NCBI GenBank assembly: GCA_009925965.1
Contig: RFPW01000091.1
Span: 1-8,176, forward strand
DNA length: 8,176 nt
Source: Betaproteobacteria bacterium
Lineage (GTDB): Bacteria; Pseudomonadota; Gammaproteobacteria; Burkholderiales; Burkholderiaceae_E
Reading direction: 5' to 3'
Under the pieces are notes generated by a model that was not told the DNA's origin, made no database searches, and worked only from the letters and a program-made list of their open reading frames with translations. Both the position numbers and the translations under genes were made by a program. Shown one piece after another: positions 1 to 5,389 of this stretch (position 1 is the first letter of the stretch; each line of letters opens with the position of its first letter).

Positions 1-1
1 G

Positions 2-856
2 GTGCTTGTCGCGACGCTTCGTCATCTGACGCAAAAAGCGACAGCCTTGCAGGTGATCGATACCCACGCCGGCGCGGGGCTTTATCGCCTGGACGCCTCC
101 CAGGCCAATACCAGCGCCGAGGCCACCGACGGAATTCTCCGACTGGTCAACACGATCAACCGATCCAAGGCAGGCAATGGGATCCGATCGGGCAGCGCGG
201 CGGTGAACGACTACCTCGACCTGGTCAAAGGCTTCAATTCGTCTGGCGGCTGGACGATCTATCCGGGCTCGCCGTTTTTGATTCAGCAACTGCTAGGCGA
301 TCGTGACCGGCTCAAACTATTTGAGCTACACCCAACCGACATCAAGCTGCTGACGGGCAATATCGACCAACTCAAAGCCGGCCGACAAGTCGCCATCCTG
401 CGCGAAGACGGCTTCGAAGGACTCAAAAAATTTCTACCCCCGCCCTCGCGCCGGGGCCTGATTCTGTGCGACCCCAGCTATGAAATGAAGACGGACTACA
501 CCCGTGTCGTCAAAATGATGAAGGATGCGATACAACGATTCGCAACGGGTACGTACGTGATCTGGTACCCAAGCATCGCCCGTCTCGATGCGCAGGAGTT
601 ACCCCGAAAACTCTGGAATCTCTCGATCCGGTGCAAGCGTCCCTGGCTGCACTGCAGCCTCGATGTGGGCCGCAGCGACACCCCGTCTGATCGCCCCAGC
701 ACCGAGAGTGTCCGCCCCGGTCTGAGCGCCAGTGGACTGTTCGTGATCAATCCGCCCTACACCCTGCATGCTTCGCTGAAAGAGGCCTTGCCCGAATTGG
801 TTCGCTTAATCGGGCGCGACTCAAGCGCCCGGTTTTCATTGGACGCGGGCGAATAG
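2..856 (+). CDS. rlmJ: 23S rRNA (adenine(2030)-N6)-methyltransferase RlmJ, 5'-truncated by the window edge
   Basis: This is the C-terminal part (about 284 codons) of RlmJ, the cytoplasmic SAM-dependent enzyme that N6-methylates A2030 of 23S rRNA. The first visible codon, GTG, is internal. Compared with E. coli RlmJ (about 280 aa), roughly the first 20 residues, with the family's Ser-Tyr-Arg-His start and HAGNHADVLKH motif, lie outside the window. The SAM-binding motif DTHAGAG is at visible residues 20-26. YPGSP is at 87-91, ELHP at 108-111, and RRGLILCDPSYEMKTDY begins at 150. The catalytic motif IV reads DPSY (157-160) rather than the usual DPPY. INPPY occurs near the C-terminus, as in orthologues. 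Housekeeping gene, apparently unrelated to the genes downstream. The family call is secure. Confidence 0.93.
   Translation: MLVATLRHLTQKATALQVIDTHAGAGLYRLDASQANTSAEATDGILRLVNTINRSKAGNGIRSGSAAVNDYLDLVKGFNSSGGWTIYPGSPFLIQQLLGDRDRLKLFELHPTDIKLLTGNIDQLKAGRQVAILREDGFEGLKKFLPPPSRRGLILCDPSYEMKTDYTRVVKMMKDAIQRFATGTYVIWYPSIARLDAQELPRKLWNLSIRCKRPWLHCSLDVGRSDTPSDRPSTESVRPGLSASGLFVINPPYTLHASLKEALPELVRLIGRDSSARFSLDAGE
808..836 (+). terminator. Intrinsic-terminator-like hairpin inside the 3' end of rlmJ
   Basis: A perfect 7-bp GC-rich stem, CGGGCGC (811-817) with GCGCCCG (825-831), encloses a 7-base loop (GACTCAA). It can extend through two A-T pairs and one wobble pair, and is followed by GTTTT (832-836). 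This is the layout of a Rho-independent terminator, although the T-run is short. It lies entirely within coding sequence, ending about 18 bases before the rlmJ stop codon. Termination activity is inferred from structure only. Confidence 0.5.
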
Positions 857-863
857 GCCGTGG

Positions 864-882
864 CCCTGACCCAAGGGTTTTT
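864..882 (+). terminator. Possible weak second terminator after rlmJ
   Basis: Eight bases after the rlmJ stop, CCCT (864-867) can pair with AGGG (874-877) across a 6-base loop, directly followed by five T residues (878-882). The four-base-pair stem is short for an intrinsic terminator. It could act as a backup to the stronger hairpin at 808-836, or be chance. Confidence 0.25.
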
Positions 883-950
883 CCGTAGACCAACGACGCC
901 AAACCGAGGGCCCTCCCGTGAGACGCTCGGCGTGCACAAACATCATTCAA

Positions 951-955
951 AAGGA
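951..955 (+). promoter_or_regulatory. Ribosome binding site for the Bug-type binding protein
   Basis: AAGGA sits five bases upstream of the ATG at 961 and supports that start, which also places a complete signal peptide at the N-terminus. Confidence 0.7.
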
Positions 956-960
956 ATTCC

Positions 961-1941
961 ATGGATCGGCGACAGATCATTTCCTGGATGGCGGGTGGAG
1001 CCGCCGCATCCCTGGCTGGCCTGGCCCGCGCCCAAGGCACGCTCGCCAAGCAAGCCCGTTTCATCGTTGGTTTTCCAGCCGGTGGCGTGGTCGATTTTGC
1101 AATCCGGACGACCACTGAAGCGCTGACAACGAGCGGTCAACCGCTGTCCATTATCGAAAATCGACCCGGCGCTTCAGGCAACATCGCTCTCGAGTACGTG
1201 GCTCGGCAAGGCGCAGAGACGAACAGCTTCGCGGTGTTATCGAATTCGGTACTCACGACGAACCCGTTCGTCCCCCAGCTATCGTCCAAATCGGTGGATC
1301 CGTTCAAGGATCTGGTGCCGGTTGCCGCGATTGCCGATATGGTTTTGCTGCTGGCGGTGACGCCGCAACTAGGGGTCACGACCCTCGAGCAGTTTTTGGC
1401 AAAAGCCCGCGAGCCCGGACAACGGCTTCGGGTCGGTCTGGCCGGCACCGGGACGCCTCATCACTTATCGGCGCTTTTGTTGGAACGGGCCGCCAATCTG
1501 GACCTGATCATGGTGCCCTACAAGGGCGGACCACCCATGATTGCGGACGCTGCGGGGGGGCATCTAGACGCGGTATTCACCACCATCCCTGTGGGCGGTC
1601 CAATGGTCGCAAGCGGCAAGCTACGCTGGTTGGCGGTCGTGCAGGCCAACACCCTCAAGAGCCTGCCCGGCGTGCCCTCACTGGTCGATGTTTTTAAGGG
1701 TCAGTCGATCCCGTCCTGGATTGCAGTCTGGGCGCCTGCTTCGATGCCTGCCGAAGTCCTTGACGCCATGAATGTCCAGTTCAACGCCGCCATCAACAGT
1801 CCGGCGACCGCGGCCAAACTCCGAAATAATGGGCTTGAGCCGCTCATGTTGACGCGTGCTGAAATGAACCGCCGAGTCAATGATGAAGCCCGATTCATGA
1901 AGGACTTTCTCGCAAAAATCAAACTCGACTTTCAAACCTGA
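961..1941 (+). CDS. Bug/TctC-family periplasmic solute-binding protein
   Basis: A 326-residue exported protein of the Bug (Bordetella uptake gene)/TctC family, the extracytoplasmic receptors of tripartite tricarboxylate transporters, which bind small carboxylates or other small polar molecules. The N-terminus is a signal peptide: a twin Arg at residues 3-4, a hydrophobic stretch at 9-22, and a likely cleavage site after ARA (22-24). The RR suggests Tat export is possible, but the motif is imperfect. Family signatures are GFPAGGVVD (37-45), ENRPGASGNIALEYVA (66-81), the GTGTPHH region (162-168), VPYKGGPPMIADAAGGHLDAVF (185-206) and LPGVPSL (235-241). Length is normal for the family. No tctA or tctB membrane genes are visible, which is usual for orphan Bug proteins in Burkholderiales. 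The rraA-family gene starts ten bases after its stop, so they are probably co-transcribed. The ligand cannot be read from sequence; the neighbours suggest an organic acid or cyclic amide. Confidence 0.9.
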   Translation: MDRRQIISWMAGGAAASLAGLARAQGTLAKQARFIVGFPAGGVVDFAIRTTTEALTTSGQPLSIIENRPGASGNIALEYVARQGAETNSFAVLSNSVLTTNPFVPQLSSKSVDPFKDLVPVAAIADMVLLLAVTPQLGVTTLEQFLAKAREPGQRLRVGLAGTGTPHHLSALLLERAANLDLIMVPYKGGPPMIADAAGGHLDAVFTTIPVGGPMVASGKLRWLAVVQANTLKSLPGVPSLVDVFKGQSIPSWIAVWAPASMPAEVLDAMNVQFNAAINSPATAAKLRNNGLEPLMLTRAEMNRRVNDEARFMKDFLAKIKLDFQT

Positions 1942-1944
1942 GGA
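1940..1944 (+). promoter_or_regulatory. Ribosome binding site for the RraA-family gene
   Basis: GAGGA, overlapping the last two bases of the upstream stop codon, lies six bases before the ATG at 1951. It fixes that start and supports translation from the same transcript as the binding-protein gene. Confidence 0.7.
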
Positions 1945-1950
1945 ATCATC

Positions 1951-2622
1951 ATGCTCGGTCTTCAAATCCTGAAGCGTCATCAGGCTGTGAGCCTTGAACT
2001 CGCGAAGCAATTCCTCGAGATTCCTGTCTCAAACGTCAGTGATTGCATGTCGCGAATGTTTTCGGCTGGCCCTCGACTGCGCCCGATGCATCAGGGCAAC
2101 CCAATGGCGGGGCCTGCGCTAACGGTACGTGTTCGCCCGGGCGACAACCTGATGATCCACAAGGCGCTCGACCTGCTCACGCCGGGGGATGTATTGGTCG
2201 TCGACGGCGGCGGCGACCTGACCAACGCCTTGATCGGGGAAATCATGAGCACGATCGCCATCGCGAGAGGCGCTGCTGGCATCGTCATCGACGGTGCCAT
2301 CCGAGATGCGCGGGCGCTCCGCGAAGGGACTTTCCCGGTATTCGCGGCCGGGGTGACCCATCAGGGTCCTTACAAAGACGGACCGGGTGAAATCAACACC
2401 ACAATCGCGATCGACGGCATGGTGATTCACCCTGGCGATCTCATCCTCGGCGATGACGACGGCGTGCTTTGCGTGCCATACGCTGAGGCTGAGTCCTTAC
2501 TGGCAGCTGCTCGGACGAAAGCCGCAGTCGAGAGTCAGATGATGGCCGCGATCGCTGCCGGCACCTATAGCGCCCCCTGGATCGATGAAATCCTGAAGCG
2601 CCTTAACTGTCCTCAACCTTAG
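1951..2622 (+). CDS. RraA-family protein, possible 4-hydroxy-4-methyl-2-oxoglutarate aldolase/oxaloacetate decarboxylase type
   Basis: A 223-residue cytoplasmic protein of the RraA-like family. It includes the metal-dependent class II pyruvate aldolases that cleave 4-hydroxy-4-methyl-2-oxoglutarate and decarboxylate oxaloacetate, and RraA, the RNase E inhibitor. The core signature is GDVLVVDGGGDL (79-90), then GEIM (96-99) and GAAGIVIDGAIRDARAL (107-123). The Arg118-Asp119 pair is the Arg/Asp that aldolase-active members use for pyruvate and metal binding, which favours an enzyme over the RNase E regulator. GDLILGDDDGVLCVP (162-176) is the usual C-terminal block. Its place directly behind a Bug binding protein and near a ring-opening hydrolase homologue suggests a late retro-aldol or decarboxylation step; that role is inference. 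Its TAG overlaps the TAA of the convergent DUF1330 gene by four bases. Family assignment is secure; the substrate is unknown. Confidence 0.87.
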   Translation: MLGLQILKRHQAVSLELAKQFLEIPVSNVSDCMSRMFSAGPRLRPMHQGNPMAGPALTVRVRPGDNLMIHKALDLLTPGDVLVVDGGGDLTNALIGEIMSTIAIARGAAGIVIDGAIRDARALREGTFPVFAAGVTHQGPYKDGPGEINTTIAIDGMVIHPGDLILGDDDGVLCVPYAEAESLLAAARTKAAVESQMMAAIAAGTYSAPWIDEILKRLNCPQP

Positions 2623-2912
2623 GTGCCCTCAATAATGCGCAGGTCGCGCACCACGGCATGCGTGCCCAGTGCGGCCACCGCCTCTTGATAGGCAGGACTG
2701 TTGTAGGCCGCCAGGGCAGCATCAACCGATTCGAATTCGACGAGCACGGTACGCTGAGCGATGCCCTGCTCCTTTACTGCGGCGGGCATTCCACGAGCGA
2801 GGAACTTGCCCCCGGCCGAGGTGATGGCGGGCAACGCCAGTTTCGCGTAAGCCGCCAATGCGTCGGCATCATGAATGGCGTGGTACGCGCTGATCCAGTA
2901 GGCTTTGGCCAT
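2619..2912 (-). CDS. DUF1330 family small protein
   Basis: A 97-residue protein matching the DUF1330 family: small, usually dimeric alpha/beta-barrel (ferredoxin-like) proteins without an established function. Characteristic features are the start AKAYWISAYHAIHD, the central pattern GGKFLARG (near residues 35-42), RTVLVEFESVDAALAAYNSPAYQEA (about 54-78) and the C-terminal RDLRIIEG. Longer reading from an upstream start is possible, but the ATG at 2910-2912 is preferred because AGGGAG lies eight bases before it and because the family begins there. It faces opposite to its neighbours, sharing four bases of stop with the RraA-family gene and 65 bases of divergent spacing with the amidohydrolase. 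DUF1330 proteins often accompany catabolic genes, so an accessory or isomerase-like role is conceivable but not shown. Confidence 0.85.
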   Translation of the reverse strand: MAKAYWISAYHAIHDADALAAYAKLALPAITSAGGKFLARGMPAAVKEQGIAQRTVLVEFESVDAALAAYNSPAYQEAVAALGTHAVVRDLRIIEGT

Positions 2913-2920
2913 CAAAAAAT

Positions 2921-2926
2921 CTCCCT
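2921..2926 (-). promoter_or_regulatory. Ribosome binding site for the DUF1330 gene
   Basis: On the minus strand AGGGAG precedes the ATG at 2912 by eight bases. This strong Shine-Dalgarno match decides the start against the upstream in-frame alternative at 2948. Confidence 0.7.
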
Positions 2927-2938
2927 TTGTTTTGCAGC

Positions 2939-2968
2939 AGTAAAGCATAGGGCACCCAACTCTGTCGA
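2939..2968 (-). promoter_or_regulatory. Candidate sigma70-type promoter for the DUF1330 gene
   Basis: On the minus strand TCGACA (2963-2968; five of six to TTGACA) and TTTACT (2939-2944; four of six to TATAAT) are separated by 18 bases. They would start transcription roughly 20 bases before the DUF1330 ATG, just upstream of its ribosome binding site. Identified by eye; in a short AT-rich gap a chance match is quite possible. Confidence 0.3.
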
Positions 2969-2977
2969 TTGATCCTC

Positions 2978-4174
2978 ATGAAAACTGCCGTTGTAAATTG
3001 TGGTCGAATCGTTTCCGGTGATTGGCGAGCCCCCTGGGTTGAGGGCGACGCGATTCTGATGGATAGCGGAAAAATTCTCCAAGTCGGTACGGTCTCAGAT
3101 TCCGATCTCGCCCAGTGCGACGTGGTCATTGATGCCGATCGTGCGACAGCTATTCCCGGGCTGATTGACTCGCAGGTTCACAATACATTTGGCGACTACA
3201 CCCCGCGCCAGAAGACTGTCGGCTTTCTGGAAAGCTACGTCCATGGCGGCGTGACCACTGCGATCAGCGCCTCTGAAGTCCACGTGCCTGGGCGTCCAAA
3301 AGATCCCGTGGGGGTCAAGGCCCTGGCCGTCGCAGCCATGAAATGCTTCGAGCACTACCGCCCGGGCGGCATGAGGGTTTGGGCGGGAGCCGTCATCCTC
3401 GAACCGGGCCTGGTTGAGCGTGATTTTGAAGAGATCGCGGCGCAGGGCGTGTGGCTCGCCAAAGCTGGATTCGGTGGGGTCAATACACCGTACGATTACG
3501 CTCCTATGATTGCTTGGGCCAAAAAACATGGCATGACCACGCTGGTGCATACCGGGGGCTCTTCGATCCCGGGGTCCTCCGGGATTTGGGCCGACCACCT
3601 GATCGCCATGCAGGCCGACGTGTCGTTCCATACCAATGGCGGGCCGGTTGCAATGCCCGATGCGGACTACCCGCGCCTCGTTAACGAATCCAACATGGCA
3701 CTTCAGGTCTGTACGGCTGGCAACCTGCGCACCACTCTGCTTTTGGGTCATTTGATTCGCGAAGCGGGGCAGTTCGACCGGTTCCTGATTGCCACGGACA
3801 CCCCGACGGGCTCGGGGATCATGCCGCTTGGCATGATGTACACCATCAGCCACCTGGCGAGCCTGGGAAATATGCCGCCCGAAATGGCGATTGCTGCCGC
3901 GACCGGAAACAATGCGCGGGTTTATCGAAGGAATTCGGGATTCTTGCAGGTTGGTAAAGATGCCGACGTGGTCCTGATCGACGCCTGCGTCGGCGGGTCA
4001 AAAAACGATGCGTTGAGCGCCCTCGAGAACGGTGACATCGCGGCAGTGGCCGCCGTCATCACAGATGGCATACCCCGATTTGTTGGACGCAGCCGAAACA
4101 CCCCTGCCCCGATGAAATCAATCCGCATCGCGCAAAATCGAGTGCCACAGGATTTCGGTGGCGCCGCCCACTAG
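2978..4174 (+). CDS. Enamidase-like amidohydrolase with altered metal ligands
   Basis: A 398-residue amidohydrolase-superfamily protein that most resembles enamidase, the Eubacterium barkeri nicotinate-fermentation enzyme that opens 6-oxo-1,4,5,6-tetrahydronicotinate to 2-formylglutarate and ammonia. Shared blocks, from memory of that sequence, are RIVSGD (10-15), GDYTPRQKT (72-80), HGGVTTAISA (89-98), PGRPKD (104-109), GAVILEPGL (137-145), HTGGSSIPGSS (191-201), HTNGGP (218-223), ATDTPTGSGIMPLGM (272-286) and SRNTPAP near the C-terminus. Unusually, the HxH motif reads Gln66-Val-His68, and Lys162 stands where enamidase has its bridging Glu; His191, His218 and Asp274 remain. Lys could be carboxylated as in other amidohydrolases. 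ATG 2978 is chosen over a TTG at 2969 because it matches the family start, though no clear ribosome site is seen. It probably forms a unit with the DUF1185 gene 26 bases downstream. The substrate is unproven. Confidence 0.85.
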   Translation: MKTAVVNCGRIVSGDWRAPWVEGDAILMDSGKILQVGTVSDSDLAQCDVVIDADRATAIPGLIDSQVHNTFGDYTPRQKTVGFLESYVHGGVTTAISASEVHVPGRPKDPVGVKALAVAAMKCFEHYRPGGMRVWAGAVILEPGLVERDFEEIAAQGVWLAKAGFGGVNTPYDYAPMIAWAKKHGMTTLVHTGGSSIPGSSGIWADHLIAMQADVSFHTNGGPVAMPDADYPRLVNESNMALQVCTAGNLRTTLLLGHLIREAGQFDRFLIATDTPTGSGIMPLGMMYTISHLASLGNMPPEMAIAAATGNNARVYRRNSGFLQVGKDADVVLIDACVGGSKNDALSALENGDIAAVAAVITDGIPRFVGRSRNTPAPMKSIRIAQNRVPQDFGGAAH

Positions 4175-4200
4175 ATGATTTCAGACTCAAGCATCGACCC

Positions 4201-4794
4201 ATGATGATCAACAAACCTTCGACACCGACCCCATTTTCGATCCGCCGCTGGACCACCTACGAAGAAGAAATTCTGGCCACCGAGATTCATCATCCTGCTG
4301 ATGGCCATCCGATTAGGAAGATCGTTATTGGCGCCTGCCTGCGCAATCCGTTTGCTAACGGTTCATTCACGCCAGACATGAGCCCCGTTGTTGATCAATC
4401 CGCTGCGCTCGGAGAGGCATTCGGAAACCGTATCCTGAAGGCACTGGACGGGGACATCCACTCCAGCGTCGGCAAAGCCTGTCTGGTCGGACTGAACGGC
4501 GAATACGAACACGGCAATGCGTTCCTGACCGCTGCATTTGCCAATCCCTTAAGGGATATTCTGGGTGGCGGCAAAGCCTGGATTCCATCAACCGGAAAGC
4601 GTGGCGGTCCGATGACACCGATCGACATTCCGCTGGCTCATAAGCACGAGCTCTACGTGCGTTCGCATTACGATACGGTCACCGTGGCTTTTTCGGACGG
4701 CCCGAACCCCGATGAGGTGTTGGTTTTAGTAGCAGTGGCGACGCGGGGCCGTCTTCACGCGCGCCTCGGCGGGCTAAGCGCGGAAGCGGTCTGA
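4201..4794 (+). CDS. DUF1185 / amino acid synthesis family protein
   Basis: A 197-residue protein of the DUF1185 family (named 'amino acid synthesis' in Pfam; no reaction established). Family blocks visible are RNPFANGSF (48-56), LGEAFGNRILKAL (70-82), the GKACLVGLNGEYEHGNAFL region (91-109), LRDILGGGKAWIPSTGKRGGP (117-137), IDIPLAHKHELYVRSHYD (141-158) and a C-terminal segment ending in LGG. Length is typical of the family, with perhaps an extra dozen residues at the start. Either Met1 or Met2 (4201 or 4204) could initiate, and no strong Shine-Dalgarno sequence precedes them. It follows the enamidase-like gene by 26 bases on the same strand, so co-transcription is likely. A role on the product or substrate of that hydrolase is a guess from position only. 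The family call is strong; the function is unknown. Confidence 0.88.
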   Translation: MMINKPSTPTPFSIRRWTTYEEEILATEIHHPADGHPIRKIVIGACLRNPFANGSFTPDMSPVVDQSAALGEAFGNRILKALDGDIHSSVGKACLVGLNGEYEHGNAFLTAAFANPLRDILGGGKAWIPSTGKRGGPMTPIDIPLAHKHELYVRSHYDTVTVAFSDGPNPDEVLVLVAVATRGRLHARLGGLSAEAV

Positions 4795-4823
4795 CAATTC
4801 GTTACAACTCGGCACAACGCAGA

Positions 4824-4843
4824 CCCGGACAGCCGTCAACGGG
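4824..4843 (+). other. Imperfect hairpin downstream of the DUF1185 gene
   Basis: CCCG (4824-4827) pairs with CGGG (4840-4843), and GAC (4828-4830) with GTC (4835-4837), giving seven base pairs with a two-base AA bulge and an AGCC tetraloop. No T-run follows directly, so it is not a typical intrinsic terminator. It could be a 3'-end structure of the upstream transcript. The rest of 4795-4907 holds no gene; a weak -10-like TATGAA at 4884-4889 before the next gene is the only other signal seen. Confidence 0.25.
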
Positions 4844-4907
4844 AGGGCCACGAACCGCGTTTTGGGCTTGTAAGCATGTTGTTTATGAAACCAAACCGAG
4901 AACGGTC

Positions 4908-5378
4908 ATGAAATCAAAATCGATCCGTAGTGCGGCGTTTTGCTTGGCGACGCTGGCGTTGATCCCAAGCGCCCACGCTTGGGGAGACCGTGAACAGGCC
5001 GCCCTGGCAGGTGCTCTGATTGGCGGACTGATTGCATCCAATGCTCAGGTCGCTGGTGGCGCGGCGGCATTCCCTGCGCCAGTTGGGCCCGCGGTTTACA
5101 TGGCAACTCCCGGTGTCGCTTACCGCGTTTCGCCGGGCTACGTCACAGGGCCGGTTTATGCGCCGGCACCAGCTTATTACCCTCCTGCTTACTACCCACA
5201 GGCAGTTGCACCGGTCGTGCAATATCGCGTGGCACCAGCGTATGTCCAGAACTACGGACCAGCGTATGGACCAACGTATGGACCAACGTATGGACCTGCG
5301 TATGGATCAGGCTATGGAGCAACGTATGCCCCCGCCTACATGCAGCGCCGTCATCACGGACACCATCACGGCTGGTGA
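4908..5378 (+). CDS. Small exported Tyr/Pro/Gly-rich protein with His-rich tail
   Basis: A 156-residue protein not recognised as a named family. Residues 1-24 form a Sec signal peptide: KSKSIR start, hydrophobic stretch 9-20, and cleavage expected after AHA (22-24). A short glycine-zipper-like segment follows (GALIGGLIAS, 35-44), of the sort found in small envelope proteins. From about residue 57 it is low-complexity, rich in Tyr, Pro, Ala and Gly, with the four-residue repeat GPxY/GxxY over 117-140. The tail is RRHHGHHHGW, with five His in six positions around one Gly, which could bind metal ions. It probably acts in the periplasm or at the outer membrane; any structural or metal-related role is inference. 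ATG at 4908 is used because it gives a full signal peptide; upstream ATGs are out of frame. It stands alone on its strand and converges with the LON-domain gene eleven bases away. Confidence 0.72.
   Translation: MKSKSIRSAAFCLATLALIPSAHAWGDREQAALAGALIGGLIASNAQVAGGAAAFPAPVGPAVYMATPGVAYRVSPGYVTGPVYAPAPAYYPPAYYPQAVAPVVQYRVAPAYVQNYGPAYGPTYGPTYGPAYGSGYGATYAPAYMQRRHHGHHHGW
5256..5327 (+). repeat. Six-copy 12-base tandem repeat within the exported-protein gene
   Basis: Six contiguous 12-base units resembling GGACCAACGTAT start at 5256, 5268, 5280, 5292, 5304 and 5316. Units two and three are identical; the others differ at one to four positions, mostly in the middle. The repeat is in frame and encodes the Gly-Pro-Ala/Thr-Tyr-type tetrapeptide of residues 117-140. 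Because the period is a multiple of three, gain or loss of units would keep the frame. Confidence 0.9.
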
Positions 5379-5389
5379 ACCGCCAACGT

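Noticed and set aside
747..1115. A 122-codon minus-strand frame over the end of rlmJ and the Bug gene start
   Set aside because: It overlaps two supported genes and the gap between them, with a basic low-complexity translation and no ribosome site.
2969..2977. TTG at 2969 as start of the amidohydrolase
   Set aside because: It adds only three residues before a Met that aligns with the family start, and it has no Shine-Dalgarno sequence.
3095..3853. A 252-codon open frame on the minus strand, antisense to the enamidase-like gene
   Set aside because: It lies fully within a well-supported gene on the other strand. Its translation is rich in His, Arg, Gly and Pro with no recognisable domain, which is typical of a frame shadow in GC-rich DNA.
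961..4794. The cassette as a complete nicotinate degradation cluster
   Set aside because: Only an enamidase-like gene is present. No nicotinate hydroxylase, 6-hydroxynicotinate reductase or downstream glutarate enzymes are visible, so the substrate should not be named.
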